From: Lonicera japonica
Lineage: Eukaryota; Streptophyta; Magnoliopsida; Dipsacales; Caprifoliaceae
DNA length: 64,000 nt
Direction of reading: 5' to 3'
Assembly: GCA_021464415.1 (NCBI GenBank)
Contig: CM038471.1
Coordinates: forward strand, 35,127,234-35,191,233
Made by a program: the position numbers and the translations under genes. Of this stretch, positions 12,228 to 23,700 are shown piece after piece (the first letter of the stretch is position 1; the number at the start of each line of letters is the position of its first letter). The notes under the pieces were generated by a model. That model was not told where the DNA came from, made no database searches, and saw only the letters and a program-made list of their open reading frames with translations.

Positions 12228-13241
12228 TTATTTAATAAGAAAAAGTCAGAAAATATTTATGAGTAATAATAGGTGTACTAAATTATTAGATTAAATGACG
12301 TGTCAAATTAAAGTACATTAATCATTATTTTAAACAGACCTCATATATTGACGGACTTGGATCCTCTCTATTATTCTTTGGTCCAATTTCGTTCACTAGT
12401 TGCTAATTAGAGAATTAAACCGGTTAATTTTTTTATGAAATTTAATAGAGATAATATTTAATTCCAGTTTGAGTTTTTTGTTAAAATTTTGTAAAACTAA
12501 TCTACTAATTATAAAAATCATTTCTACCAATTTTGATAAAAAAAAAATTATATATTGAACTCTCGAACTAGACTTCATTAACATAATAAGATCGAAGGAA
12601 TAATGAAAAAGAATCAAATTATATATCTAACTAATATATTTTTAACACGTTATTTAATTTAATACCCCTCATTAATTAAATTTTGATTGCTTGTGAGGGT
12701 TTCTAATTTCCCATTACAAGCCATGTGAGGTTTATATAATTATATCTAATCTCAAAAAGTGTTGCTATTTGAAAAGAAAGGGAAAAATAAATGGACCAAT
12801 ATGCAATTGACAGAGCAATGCTGTCCTTTCTTTGTCATCATTATCACATAATCCATGCACCCCTTGTTTTGGAGCTCTGCCTGAGGGCCCCTTCTCTTTG
12901 TGCCTTTTCTCCCTTTTTACCTTTAAAACTATTTATATGGACCAGTTTAACTTCAAAATTTTTCTTCGATTAAATTAGGTGACAGATATGTATTAATTAA
13001 TTAATTAATATTATTTAATAGACATGTATTAATTAATTAACGAATTTTTTTTTTGTAAAATGTTAGTAGATATGTGTTTAGTACATAACTTGGTTTTAAA
13101 ATTTTATGAGATAAACTTAATACATGTAGCATATTATTAATTTTTTATAGTTATTAATTACATTGTAGATCTAATTAATTAATACGAGTGCGTGTATGTA
13201 ATTTTGAATTGTGATATTTAAAATAATATTGAATATTAATG

Positions 13242-13499
13242 CTCCGTTTGATAATAATATGAAAAATAAAAATAAAAACACTTGATTTACTAAAAAATTA
13301 AAAAATAAGTTGAGACATGGAATAAGATGCTCTCCATTTCATACTCATTTTTTGTGAAAAAAAATTTCTTCCTCAATCACCAAAGAAAATTTCTCCTTGG
13401 AAAAGATCATAAAGTAATAAAACATCTCACCACATGTCTCAACTTGTCACAAAAATCAAATTATATTTTTTTAATATATATATTATTATCAAACGCATC
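13242..13499. mobile_element. MITE with CTCCGTTTGATAATAATAT inverted ends
   Basis: The left edge 'gctccgtttgataataatat' is inverted at the right edge 'attattatcaaacgcatcc'. The inner sequences ('aaaataagttgagacatg' near the left, 'catgtctcaacttg' near the right) are also inverted, so the element nearly folds on itself. A sister copy lies at 32273-32565. Confidence 0.75.
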
Positions 13500-16115
13500 C
13501 TAAAGCTTACAATGAAACCATCTATTGCGCCATATAGTATCTTGGTGTAAGTGCGAGTGTAATGTAAAACTTTTGAACTGTTTAAATGGAGAATCAGGCC
13601 ATGAAGATTAAAGTGCCTTCAATATTTTCTCTTTCTCTTATGAAGAATCACACATTTATTCTTAGGATATCCAAAATTAAGATTGTGGTTGCATAAAAAT
13701 TGTGTACAAATTTGGATAGTGTTAACTAAGTTTTGTATTAACCACTAATTTGTTAACTAAGTAACAACTCTTACTTGTGATAAATGAGGTTGTTGAAAGT
13801 TAAGTGTAAGGTTTTCTACTAATTAAAAAGGCCTAATTAGTCAATATCATTCACTTATCCACAAATGTAAACTTCTATTTCGATTGACATACTGCATTTA
13901 ATTTCATTAAGTACTAAACAAAATGACAAACGTTTTCGTTTCATCTTCTACTTTTACGCAAATTCATTGAATTTTTTTTCTTAAACACGAGAAACGGGCA
14001 TTGGAAGTGTGACAATAGGTCCTACTAGACGGTGGCCACAAGTCTACTCAAATTCAAATAATTTATTGTGTACATACAGAAAGTGACCATTCATTAATTT
14101 ATTTATTTTTGTATTATTTTAAATATCAATTCATTTATAATAATTCTTAACGGATGCCCTCCGTATATTAATTATTTCATTTAACACATAGAATAACATA
14201 AAGTATCAATTAATTACATGCAACATATTGTTATTTTCGCAATTACAATTACATGAAACATAACCAATCATTTATATTTGCATATAGGAAAGAAAATAAC
14301 AAAACTTGAAGAGAAAAAAAAATCAATAATGCAATAAATCTAGGATTCCAAAATATATATATATATATATATCTAACAAGCTAGCCTCCTGTTTGGATAC
14401 ATGGATTGAATCAAACCACATGAACCTTGTTTTTGGTGGGTCACAAAGCTGAATGCACCTTCATATGAGCCCACGTGCACATACACATATAATTGTATGT
14501 ACATATCTATCTTCTTTTTTTTGGTCTTACCCGTGAGATGTTCGGATTAATTTTCGCACACCTCAATTAATTATCTCTTGCGATTTGTGTTTACCGTTAA
14601 TCAAGTATTATTTTAATGATCCCGAGAATCGACATGAGGAGTGAACCCAATTTACCCCAAGATTATTCCAATAATAATTTTATACCATTGAACCAAAAAT
14701 TTTTGTTACATATAATTGTGTATATATATACACACATATTCCACCAAAATAGAATAATTTTTTCCAACTCTTCGTTCCTCCCAAACATACGTATGTATGT
14801 ATTTATATAAAAAATAAATATATTTAATTTGTTGTAGCTGTGGGTCGCATGTGAATCAAATTATTGAGTCTTTTTGCACTGACCCTACAGTCTTTATATG
14901 CACAAAAATACAAAAAATATATAATAAAATAATTTTCATATATCAAAAAATATTTGGATACTAATTTAGTATAGTTTATTTTTTGTCCACATAAAGTTGC
15001 AAATGAATGGGAATCATATGACCAATAAGTCAAAGACAAATAAATATATATATATATATATATATATGGACCTGATAATTGGTGGCCTTTGGTATTACTG
15101 ATAATGGTGGTTATTTAAAAAAAATAACAATTATTACTTTGTGATTGTATTTTTATTTTATTTTTTTGATGAAAACTAATGAAAGATATGAAACATGTGG
15201 AAAATTAGTTAAATTTTACAGTTAATAGGATTGATTAATGTTTTTCTCGGTTTAATTTAGTAACATATTAATAAGTAATAAACCTTTTATCCCAATTTTC
15301 GAATTTTCATTTTTGGTTGTTTTGATACAAAGCCCACTTGTTGATTAAATATAAATTTTACTTCTTTAATTTTTCTAAAACAAGTGGTACGTATTGAGTC
15401 CATATATTTTTGTACAATTTTCAATGTTCAAAAATTAAATTACAATATCTCAAAATTAACTAAGTAACGCATTAATAAGTAATAAAATACTCACTTATCA
15501 CCTATATTGCCACATAATATTCAAATACAAAAATACAAATTTAACACATTTAGGCAAACAAAAAAATAGAAATGGGCCATTAGAGTTTAAATTAGTTAAT
15601 TTTCAGTATTTATTGTGTAAGATATAGTTTTGCGCGAAAATATATATTCAAACAAGAAAATACAACTTTTTTTGCTTTTTTGAAACAAAACCAGAAAATA
15701 ACAACTTAATTATTAGAGATGCTGAAATTAAATTTGAGTCGCATCATTGTTCCTAAATAACAAACAAAGCATGTGCTTAGCTAACTTCACATTTCTAATT
15801 GGGTTGATACATTTGATGTAGCTGCAATTTCCATATCTTTAAGGATTAGGGTCTTTTCCTTTGCTAAATCGGAAATTATTTGCTCTTATTATTAAAAATC
15901 AAGTTTTTTTTCAAAAAAAAGGAAAAGGAAATAAAATGGAAAACCTCCCCAAGATAGAGAAGAAATTATAATCCAGAAAAAACAAAGAAAGAAGCAGCAG
16001 CAAAATATATAAGAAAATGCTAATGTAAAAGTAATTTTGATCTTTTCACTAGGAAAAAAAAGAGTGTAATAAGGGATTGTGGGTTATGTTAAAAGTTAAC
16101 CATGTTTGATACCAG

Positions 16116-16215
16116 CGAGGGCCGGCTCGTGGGGTAGGCGAGTAAGGCAACCCACCTTGAGTCCCCGGTTCTTAGATAAAGTATAAAGGCTCCAAAATTT
16201 TATATGTATATATAT
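16116..16215. mobile_element. Partial hAT-like element end (CGAGGGCCGGC family)
   Basis: The sequence 'cgagggccggctcgtggggt' followed by 'taggcgagtaaggcaaccca' and a 'tataaaggctccaaaatttt' segment matches, in reverse orientation, the right end of the inner hAT element at 34949-35565. The other end was not found, so this is a solo end or a diverged copy. Confidence 0.45.
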
Positions 16216-18910
16216 AGTATACTTGGTCTGAAGGAGCTCTTGTTTTACAAATTCGGCTTGGGTTCCTAAATTTTTTAGGAGTTTTCAGGTCAGTGCTATT
16301 TGATACTAATATTTTCGAATATATTATCTCGTAAAATAATTGTAAAATAAGATCATTTTGACAAGTTGAAGTTGGAATTAAGATCAATATGTACATAAAA
16401 GAAGCAAAATAAATATTAAGAAGTATCCAAATTAAACAAAATGGTTGCCGGTATTTTTACTCTAAAAATTATTGATAGCTCCATCATAAAAAGGTCAATT
16501 AGCATGAATGACTTTAATTACCAGAATAAAGTGTGTGCATATGTAATAGTAGTGAAATATATGATACTAAATTTTTTTTTATTTTTTTTTTATCTACATA
16601 CTAAATATTTATTAAATTATCCATAGTTTGGTTTGATAAAACTTATACCCCTCTTCCTAAATCAAGAATCAATTATTTCTTTTTGGTTCAAACCAAGAAT
16701 TCTTATTTTCTGGAGGCATAATCTATATTTAATTATTATTATTATTATTATGATTATTTATTAATTAATTAAATTATTATTATTAGTGGGTGATTTACTA
16801 AATTGTAGTTTTACTAATTAAATAATAATAATATATTAATATATTAATTACTATTAAATAATTAATTATTATTAGTTAAATTATAGAAATATGAATGTTT
16901 GTGGGTTATTTACGGTTAAAGTGTAGTTTTAGAATTACATCAATTGGTTAGGAATAAAAAAAAATTGTACTATATTTCTTTTTCTTCGTTTTTTTTAATT
17001 GTGTAAGAAAAATCCTACTGTTATTATATTTCTTTTTCTTTTTTTTTGTAAAATCTATTTATTGTTGAGTAAAAATAGTACTCCTACTCTATTTCCCAGT
17101 CGTATTACTACTCTATTGCTTCTTCTTCTTTTTTGCCGTAAACAAAAACTACTACTACGTATATTGTATTTCTTTGTTGTGTAATTTATTGTTTTGTAAT
17201 TAAGAAGCCTACCTGTACTCTATTTACCCAATCCTCAATTACTGATGGCAAAAAATTAAAATAATTGTTATTATACTCAAAATATGTTATGTATGGTGTT
17301 TTCTTTATGAATTAACTTAGAATTTGGTGTCTAAATTATGATAGGAACAACTCAAAAGAGATCCTAGGTAAGTTTGTTTGTTTGTTTGTTTGTTTGTTTT
17401 TTTTTTTTTATTTTATTTTATTATTGTTGATCTTCACCACCTAATATTAGTTACAAATTATAAAATCCTCCTTCAAGATATTCCTAACTATCGTTAATCC
17501 TTTACTTAATAATATTGATAATTTAATTAATCACTTAATGAATTAGAAATTATTGTCCATGTATAATACAAAAAATTAATGTGATTCATAAAATCTATTT
17601 CTAGGCTGTTAAGAGTAGAGTTAGAAATTTGAGAAAGACTTCTCGGTATTTTAGATGCTTCTTTTGTAAATTCTCTTCTTCTTCTTCTTCTTGGTGCTTC
17701 TCAATATTTTGGAACTCATTTGTGAGATGGACGATAAATAAAAAAAAATGAAGAAGAAGAAGAAGAAGCAGGAGGAGGAATATTGATGACTAGCTTGCAC
17801 TACAGTAAATTTGATATTATAATATAATACACAAAGTTAAATAATTTTGATGTTACAAATAAAATCTACTAACAAATTTTGGTATTGTAATACATAACAA
17901 AATCAACTAAAACCATATCTCACATAAGAGGTATTCAAAAATATAAACACTATAAATATTTTTCATATTCTTTGAGGAACAAGTGTCTTTTTCCTTAGAG
18001 TTCCCGCGTCAAAATTTGGCTTATGCATTTAAAATATGCAAAATTAAACTCTAAAACAAATAACATTTAAACTGTATAAGAATTAGAGGGTAATTTTATT
18101 TGTTGATAGAAGCAGTTTTGCAATTAGCGGGAGAAATGTGTTACATGTAAAGTATATTATATAAACATCCAATACATTATTTGCTTTAGTTGAAAGAAAT
18201 TTAACAACATTATTTTTATAACTATATTTATATGCTAACATGATAAACTCAAAAGGAGGGAATATAAATAAAAACAAGAAGTATCAATTCTCGTAAGGCA
18301 AAAAAATAGTTTTATTTACAGCTTTCCATTATGTACCCTCAGTTGTTTTCTTTAAATCATAATATTCCTCTAGAATTGTTTCTAATTCAAGTTTAAATAT
18401 GTTTGAAAAATAATATAATTTGCATAACTGAATTTCATTAATTTTTTATGTATTTAGCATTCATTGGTTAGTTGCGTGCAACGTATGTGCACTATGATTA
18501 ATTAATATAATATATTAAATCTCATGATAAAACTACAAGTTTTATGCTTACATGACATCAATTAGTAAACCCTCAAAATAATACTAAAGCAGGTACGTAT
18601 TTTTTATAAATTCATATTAATATGAAATTAAAGTGAAATTAATATAAACTCCTAATTTTAAATAGGAATAATATCCTAAATAGTAATTACGAATAAATAT
18701 ATTTACTACTTGGAAAGAAATTAGCGTGCCACGCAGAAAAGAAACTAATGCTTTGTCCTGAACTATATGGTTATTAAAGAAAAGCCATTTCAACAATTAG
18801 TTTAATTATTCAATTTAATATATGCATTATTATCTAGAAATATCTACGCATAAATTAAAGAAAATGAAGGGATACATATATACATACGCATATATTTTTA
18901 TACAAGCAGC

Positions 18911-19005
18911 ATGCTTTTCATAACACGACTTTCTTAGATACAGACAATAATTACGCAATGCTTTTCACAACACTACTTTTTCAAATACAAGCAACAATTA
19001 CGCAA
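18911..19005 (+). repeat. 47-bp tandem duplication
   Basis: Two copies begin at 18911 and 18958, each starting 'atgcttttca' and ending 'caattacgcaat' or a close variant. The copies differ at several bases. Confidence 0.75.
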
Positions 19006-19684
19006 TTATTTTGAAAATCGGCATAGTAAAAAGTGAACAAATAAATATCATAACAACGGATGTATAAATCAAAAGTTTCGATAACGATATTGATCATATG
19101 AATCAAACCTAAGACCTTTTTATTAAAAGAATAGAAAAGACGCTAACGGGTTACAAAAGCTTGACGATCAAAATCCATGTACGATCTGCAAAGATTGGTC
19201 TAAATCACGTGTTTTTGGATTTTTATTGCTAGAGAAAAGAATTCTCCCACCAAATTTGACCAAAATTAGTCTTAAAATTAAACGTCGGTAGTATTGGACC
19301 ACCATATATATTTTCCCTGCTTCCTTCTTTTTTTAATTTCAATTTGGTCCCTCTAAGCTTCCAACCGACAATTCCATGCCTCCAATTCTAAATTCTCCAA
19401 CCTTTTTTTTTTTTTTTTTATATATTCAAGATATCATTGTCCGCATATCTACTTATACATCTTCTCAAATTATTAGCACAAATAATTCATATAAAATTAA
19501 TTAAATTAAATTATAAAAATTATTTATAAAGTGATTTCGTTATAATAAATCATGCATGTGTTGCACTAGGCAAAGATCGGCTTAAACCATATATTGGTAC
19601 ATGATTATAATTTTTCGTGTATATATTGGTACATGTGTAAGAGGCAATGGCGTAGTTGTTAAGGGGCAAAAAGATCAATTGAAA

Positions 19685-19699
19685 CCCCCCCCCCCCCCC
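19685..19699 (+). repeat. Run of 15 C
   Basis: An uninterrupted C tract precedes 'ggccctcc'. Homopolymers of this length are error-prone in assemblies and length-variable in genomes. Confidence 0.9.
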
Positions 19700-20020
19700 G
19701 GCCCTCCTTCTTTCCTTGAAATTTATATGTATATATAATATAAATAAAATTGCAGGGTCATTTTAAGGTGTTTAAAAAGCTTGAGAGTCTTATTATAATA
19801 ATAAAAGTTACAAAAAAATGAATGAAAAAACAACAACCGCAACATATATTTTGTACGGGCCAGTACTCCAATCTTCAACTCCTTTGTTTGACTAAAATTA
19901 AAAAGTGTAAAGGATTTATATTTTTTCTTATCTTCAAGTCCGTAGTACTCCAAATACCCAACCCCTTTTTGCCCTAAATTCTCCATCTCCGACACTCCCT
20001 CTTTGCGGCTTCTGCGTTCA

Positions 20021-20869
20021 CACTACAAAAACTTGACAGTTTTGTGACATTTTATAAAAATCATAAAAATACAAATAATATATGTATTTTAAAAAAAGGT
20101 CATAAATAAAGTGTGATTTTGTTTTAATGAATAGTCAAAAATAAACTGTCAATAACATGAATTGAACTCTGCACTCCACGATTATAGGGACTTATAACAC
20201 ATCCAGTACACCACTGCACTGCAAAAGAAATGATTGTGGTTATCTATTGGAACCAGATTTATTTAAACCAACATTCGATACCCTTTCCGCATCAAACAAA
20301 TTTTACAACTTTTTAAACCTAAGCCCCTTTATTTTTTCATAAGCCATTTTTTTAATTAAATATGAGATAATGGAAAAATCTAACCGCTTCATGAAAAGAA
20401 GAAGAAGAACAGGGAATGAATTTTTTTTTTCTTTTTTTTAAGTAAGTAATAAAATGAACCAATTTGAACTTCTTTGTCTAAACTAATACTAAGTTATGTA
20501 ATTTTAGATATTTTTGTAACACCAGTTATGATATTTTTCTCAAATCGAACATAAGTTAAAAAAATTAAAAAAATAAATATGATGGTTTATCCAGAAGCAT
20601 CATGAAAAATAAACAATAGTGACTGCTTTTCAAAATATAGTCATGAAATAAAATTGTTTCACCTTTTGTAACTTTTTTCAAAAACTGACATAAAGTTTCA
20701 AAAAAATATATGATTATTAATCTGAAAGCGTCATGAAAAATAAACAAAGGTGATGGTTTTTTAAAAAAAGTCATAAAATCAAATTATTTAATCTTTTATG
20801 ACCTTTTTGCCAAAACTGACATAAAGTTAATTTGAAAAAGAGTTATAAAAAGGTAAAATTCTTGTAGTG
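20021..20869. mobile_element. Non-autonomous CACTA (En/Spm-type) element, 849 bp
   Basis: The ends are CACTACAAAAACTTGAC and the inverse of CACTACAAGAATTTTACC, giving the diagnostic CACTACAA terminus. Flanks show the 3-bp duplication TCA at 20018-20020 and 20870-20872, as expected for CACTA transposition. The interior carries two copies of a 131-bp unit (about 20568-20830), each ending 'aactgacataaagtt', like CACTA subterminal repeats. No transposase frame is present, so movement would need an autonomous relative elsewhere. Confidence 0.88.
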
Positions 20870-21269
20870 TCATTAGTTGAATACTTTAATAAATCTTATT
20901 TGCTCTTGTTGATTTTGTACCCTATTTATTGTTTGATATTTTATATTTTATTATTTGTTTGATCTTTGATGTTATACTTTGCTTGTTGTTGGTTATTTGA
21001 TCTTTGATTTAACATCCTAACAACTTTAGCCCCAATTTTGATAAATTTGACTCTAATTTTGGTCAGCTCTAATCTTGATAAATTAGAACCTAATTTTAGT
21101 TAGACTTAGTTTAATGAAATGAACATGATTTTTGTATTCAATTTTGAAACAGTAGTATGCTATTCTAATCAATGTTTCCAGTGGATTGAACAAAAGACTC
21201 GTAACATTGCGTTTGCATTAAAACATTTGCTCTGTTTTTAATTTAATTTGTTTTCTTCTTGTTTTAACG

Positions 21270-21520
21270 TACTGTTTTTAATATATATATATATATATAA
21301 TGAATCTGTTTTTGGTACAGATCGAACCATTTTACGATGTTTTTTCATTTTAAGAAAAAAAAGTCCATTCACACTTGAAAATTTCCTATATATTATAATA
21401 TTAACTTTGATCACTCTGTCGCAATTGTCGCTTTGCCACGGGTAAGAGGGTATCATTGTAAAATAAAATGTGTGCTTTGACGGTCCGTTAATATATATAT
21501 ATATATATATATCTTTATTA
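21270..21520. repeat. TA microsatellites
   Basis: Two tracts of TA repeats lie at about 21281-21300 and 21491-21512. Nothing else is recognised between the CACTA element and the LINE remnant. Confidence 0.7.
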
Positions 21521-21889
21521 TTTAAAAAAGTTATATTTAGAAGCTACTCGCTGCGAAAAGTATACTCACTTTCCTTTCATCCCAATCAAAAATCTATTAT
21601 TCGTCTTTAAATGTCGGAAATTAAAATTAATTTTTTTATTTTGAGAAGTCGCTAAGTTTAAGGGCATGATGGGTAATTAATAAAAAAAAATGCACTTGCA
21701 TATATCATGGTACCCACATTCTGCCTCTCTTCTTTCAATTTTCTTATTTTTCAAAACAAATAAATAAAAGCATATAATTTTACAAATTGAGTGAGATGCT
21801 AAATTAACCGAAACCAACAAGACACCCTCTTTATTTTGGTCAGAAAAATAACAACAAAAACTAAACCGAACCCATCTTAAAAGACGGAC

Positions 21890-22820
21890 AACAAACCAGA
21901 CTAGTGGCCGAGCACATACACCCAATTAACGGGAAGATTATTAAAATTCAAAACAGCTCTAACGACCCAATGCGCAACTTAATTCCTAGCTCTAGCGATG
22001 AACCAAAAATAGCAAAGAAAACTCGGAGCCATAAAACGGATATTGCCAACGATCGCTGCAATCTCCCACGGTGATTCGAAATCTGAAGAAGCAAGAGAAA
22101 TGACTGACTGAGAATCGCAACATATCACCAAATTCCGAAAGCCTCTAGCTTCGATCAACTAAGAAACGCGCTTCTCTGACTGCTAGAGCTTCAAACACTA
22201 GCGCTTATGAAGCTGGAACATGCTTAGCCACAACATCCACGAAAGAAAGGGACTGACTGATCGATCAAAACACAAGCAGCAGCCGCTTTTGAAGAATAGG
22301 GATCAAAAGCACCATCACACATCATAAACAAACCTCTATTGCGAAAGGCTTCAAAGGAAACTAGCCTTTCGTTACTGGGGAGATCAAGAAGAATGAGGAG
22401 AATCTTAACCACTCCGACGCAGCCTTTTGGCTGAACAAGCCACACACCTCAAGGATGACTGAATCTACTTAAACAACAGAGAATTTCGAGCTTTCCTTAA
22501 AGACCAGCCCACAATAGCAAGAAGATGGCTCATTAGAAAATATTTCATTAGACCAAACGAAAGCCGAAGAAACATTAGAGAAGAGACTGCTATCAACTTC
22601 AGGGAAAATTTTCCAAACTTTCGAAGCAAACTTACATCTAAACAAAATATGTTATATAGATCCGATCTCCACTTTGCAACGAGGACAAATACGATCCGAG
22701 TGACACTTTCTTCTCCAAAAAATTTCTTCTAATGCCAAAGGTTGTTTAGCACAAACTCTCCACCAAAAATGTTTTAATTTCTGTGGGACATTCAAACTCC
22801 AAAAAACGTTCCATAGTTTC
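21890..22820 (-). pseudogene. Decayed LINE 3' part: zinc-knuckle (zf-RVT) and RNase H domains
   Basis: Reading the minus strand from 22813, one frame gives WNVFWSLNVPQKLKHFWWR and then a Cys/His cluster (CPRCK, IYHILFRC, VWKIF). This is the zf-RVT domain found after reverse transcriptase in plant L1-type LINEs. Further along (about 22350-21900), in another frame, are CDGAF, FEALAVREA, CDSQSVISL and an R-N-stop-VAH segment. These are the successive conserved blocks of a LINE-type RNase H, with the acidic residues in place. A stop codon in the last block and at least one frame change show it is dead. The reverse transcriptase and endonuclease domains are missing. Confidence 0.8.
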
Positions 22821-22904
22821 AGGGATGGACTAAAAGAAGAAGCAGAGGAGTTAACAGCCCTCTACTTGCTCCCAATAGCCTCCCTCTAAGCCGATCTAAC
22901 ACTG

Positions 22905-23700
22905 AATTTTCTCTAGGCAGCTGGGTGCCTAAACCCAAATGTCGCTACCCATCCGAGAAGAATAGGAATGTTTGAGAATCAAGGCAGAATCCGCTGAGTT
23001 AAAAATACAATTGATAATTCGAAAATTGCAATTACAACTTGCAGGATCAATAGGTTCTCTGACTTCCACTAAAATTTTGACATAGTTTAAGATGGTTAGT
23101 TGAAAACTCAATTCAATGGACTTCAACATAAATAAATAAGAAAATATATACTCGAAATGAACTGTACTAATTTTTTTGGATACAATGAGTTCGCATACAC
23201 GTGAAAAACAGTGTAGAATTATACCACATGCTTTTCGCTAAATACTCCAACCGAACACACTATTAATACTTTTCCATTCACGTACTACTCCGCCTGTCCC
23301 AAATTTGGATAAAATTTGGCTTTCACAACTTTTTAAGATTACACTAATCTCGACGTAGTCAAAATGTCCTGAAGCTGGACTTTTACTTTAGGACATTTGA
23401 AAAGAAAAACTGAACTAATTCGAATAGAGAGAGTATTAAGTTTACACTTCAAAGAGCAACAATCTCTGATAATCAGAGAGATCAGATATTACTTGCATTA
23501 GCATTACAGACATTACAATGAAACATTTGCACCAAAGGCAAATTAGCCCCACAATAAATTACACTTACTAGCATTCTTTGTCTTCAAAGATTTTTCTGCA
23601 AAATCTAAAATTACTATAAAAATAGGGAATTAATTACGATTACTCGTAAAAAATGACCATTTGAATGCAAATCCTAAAAAAATAAAATAAACAATGTGGC
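22905..23700. other. 3' flank of the pectin acetylesterase gene
   Basis: No separate gene is seen. The stretch includes the probable 3' UTR (minus strand) just left of 23701. At about 23287-23440 a one-sided 'actactccgcctgtcccaaa' motif resembles Stowaway-type MITEs, with a diverged 'gaatagagagagtatt' end. Confidence 0.5.

Larger units (their letters stand above)
12236..20017. other. Long gene-free interval between the second MITE and the CACTA element
   Basis: No gene is supported across this 7.8 kb. It contains a TIR element (13242-13499), the end of a hAT-like element (16116 onward), a 47-bp duplication (18911-19005), a run of 15 C (19685-19699) and TA microsatellites at about 14358-14383 and 15043-15067. 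Tracts of 'attatta' at 16735-16880 and of 'ttcttcttc' at about 17678-17692 add low complexity. The remainder is AT-rich unique sequence. Confidence 0.6.

Noticed and set aside
12790..12975. miRNA precursor or small peptide gene (60-codon frame)
   Set aside because: The sequence is less AT-rich than its surroundings, but I found no strong stem containing a known miRNA and no recognisable peptide.
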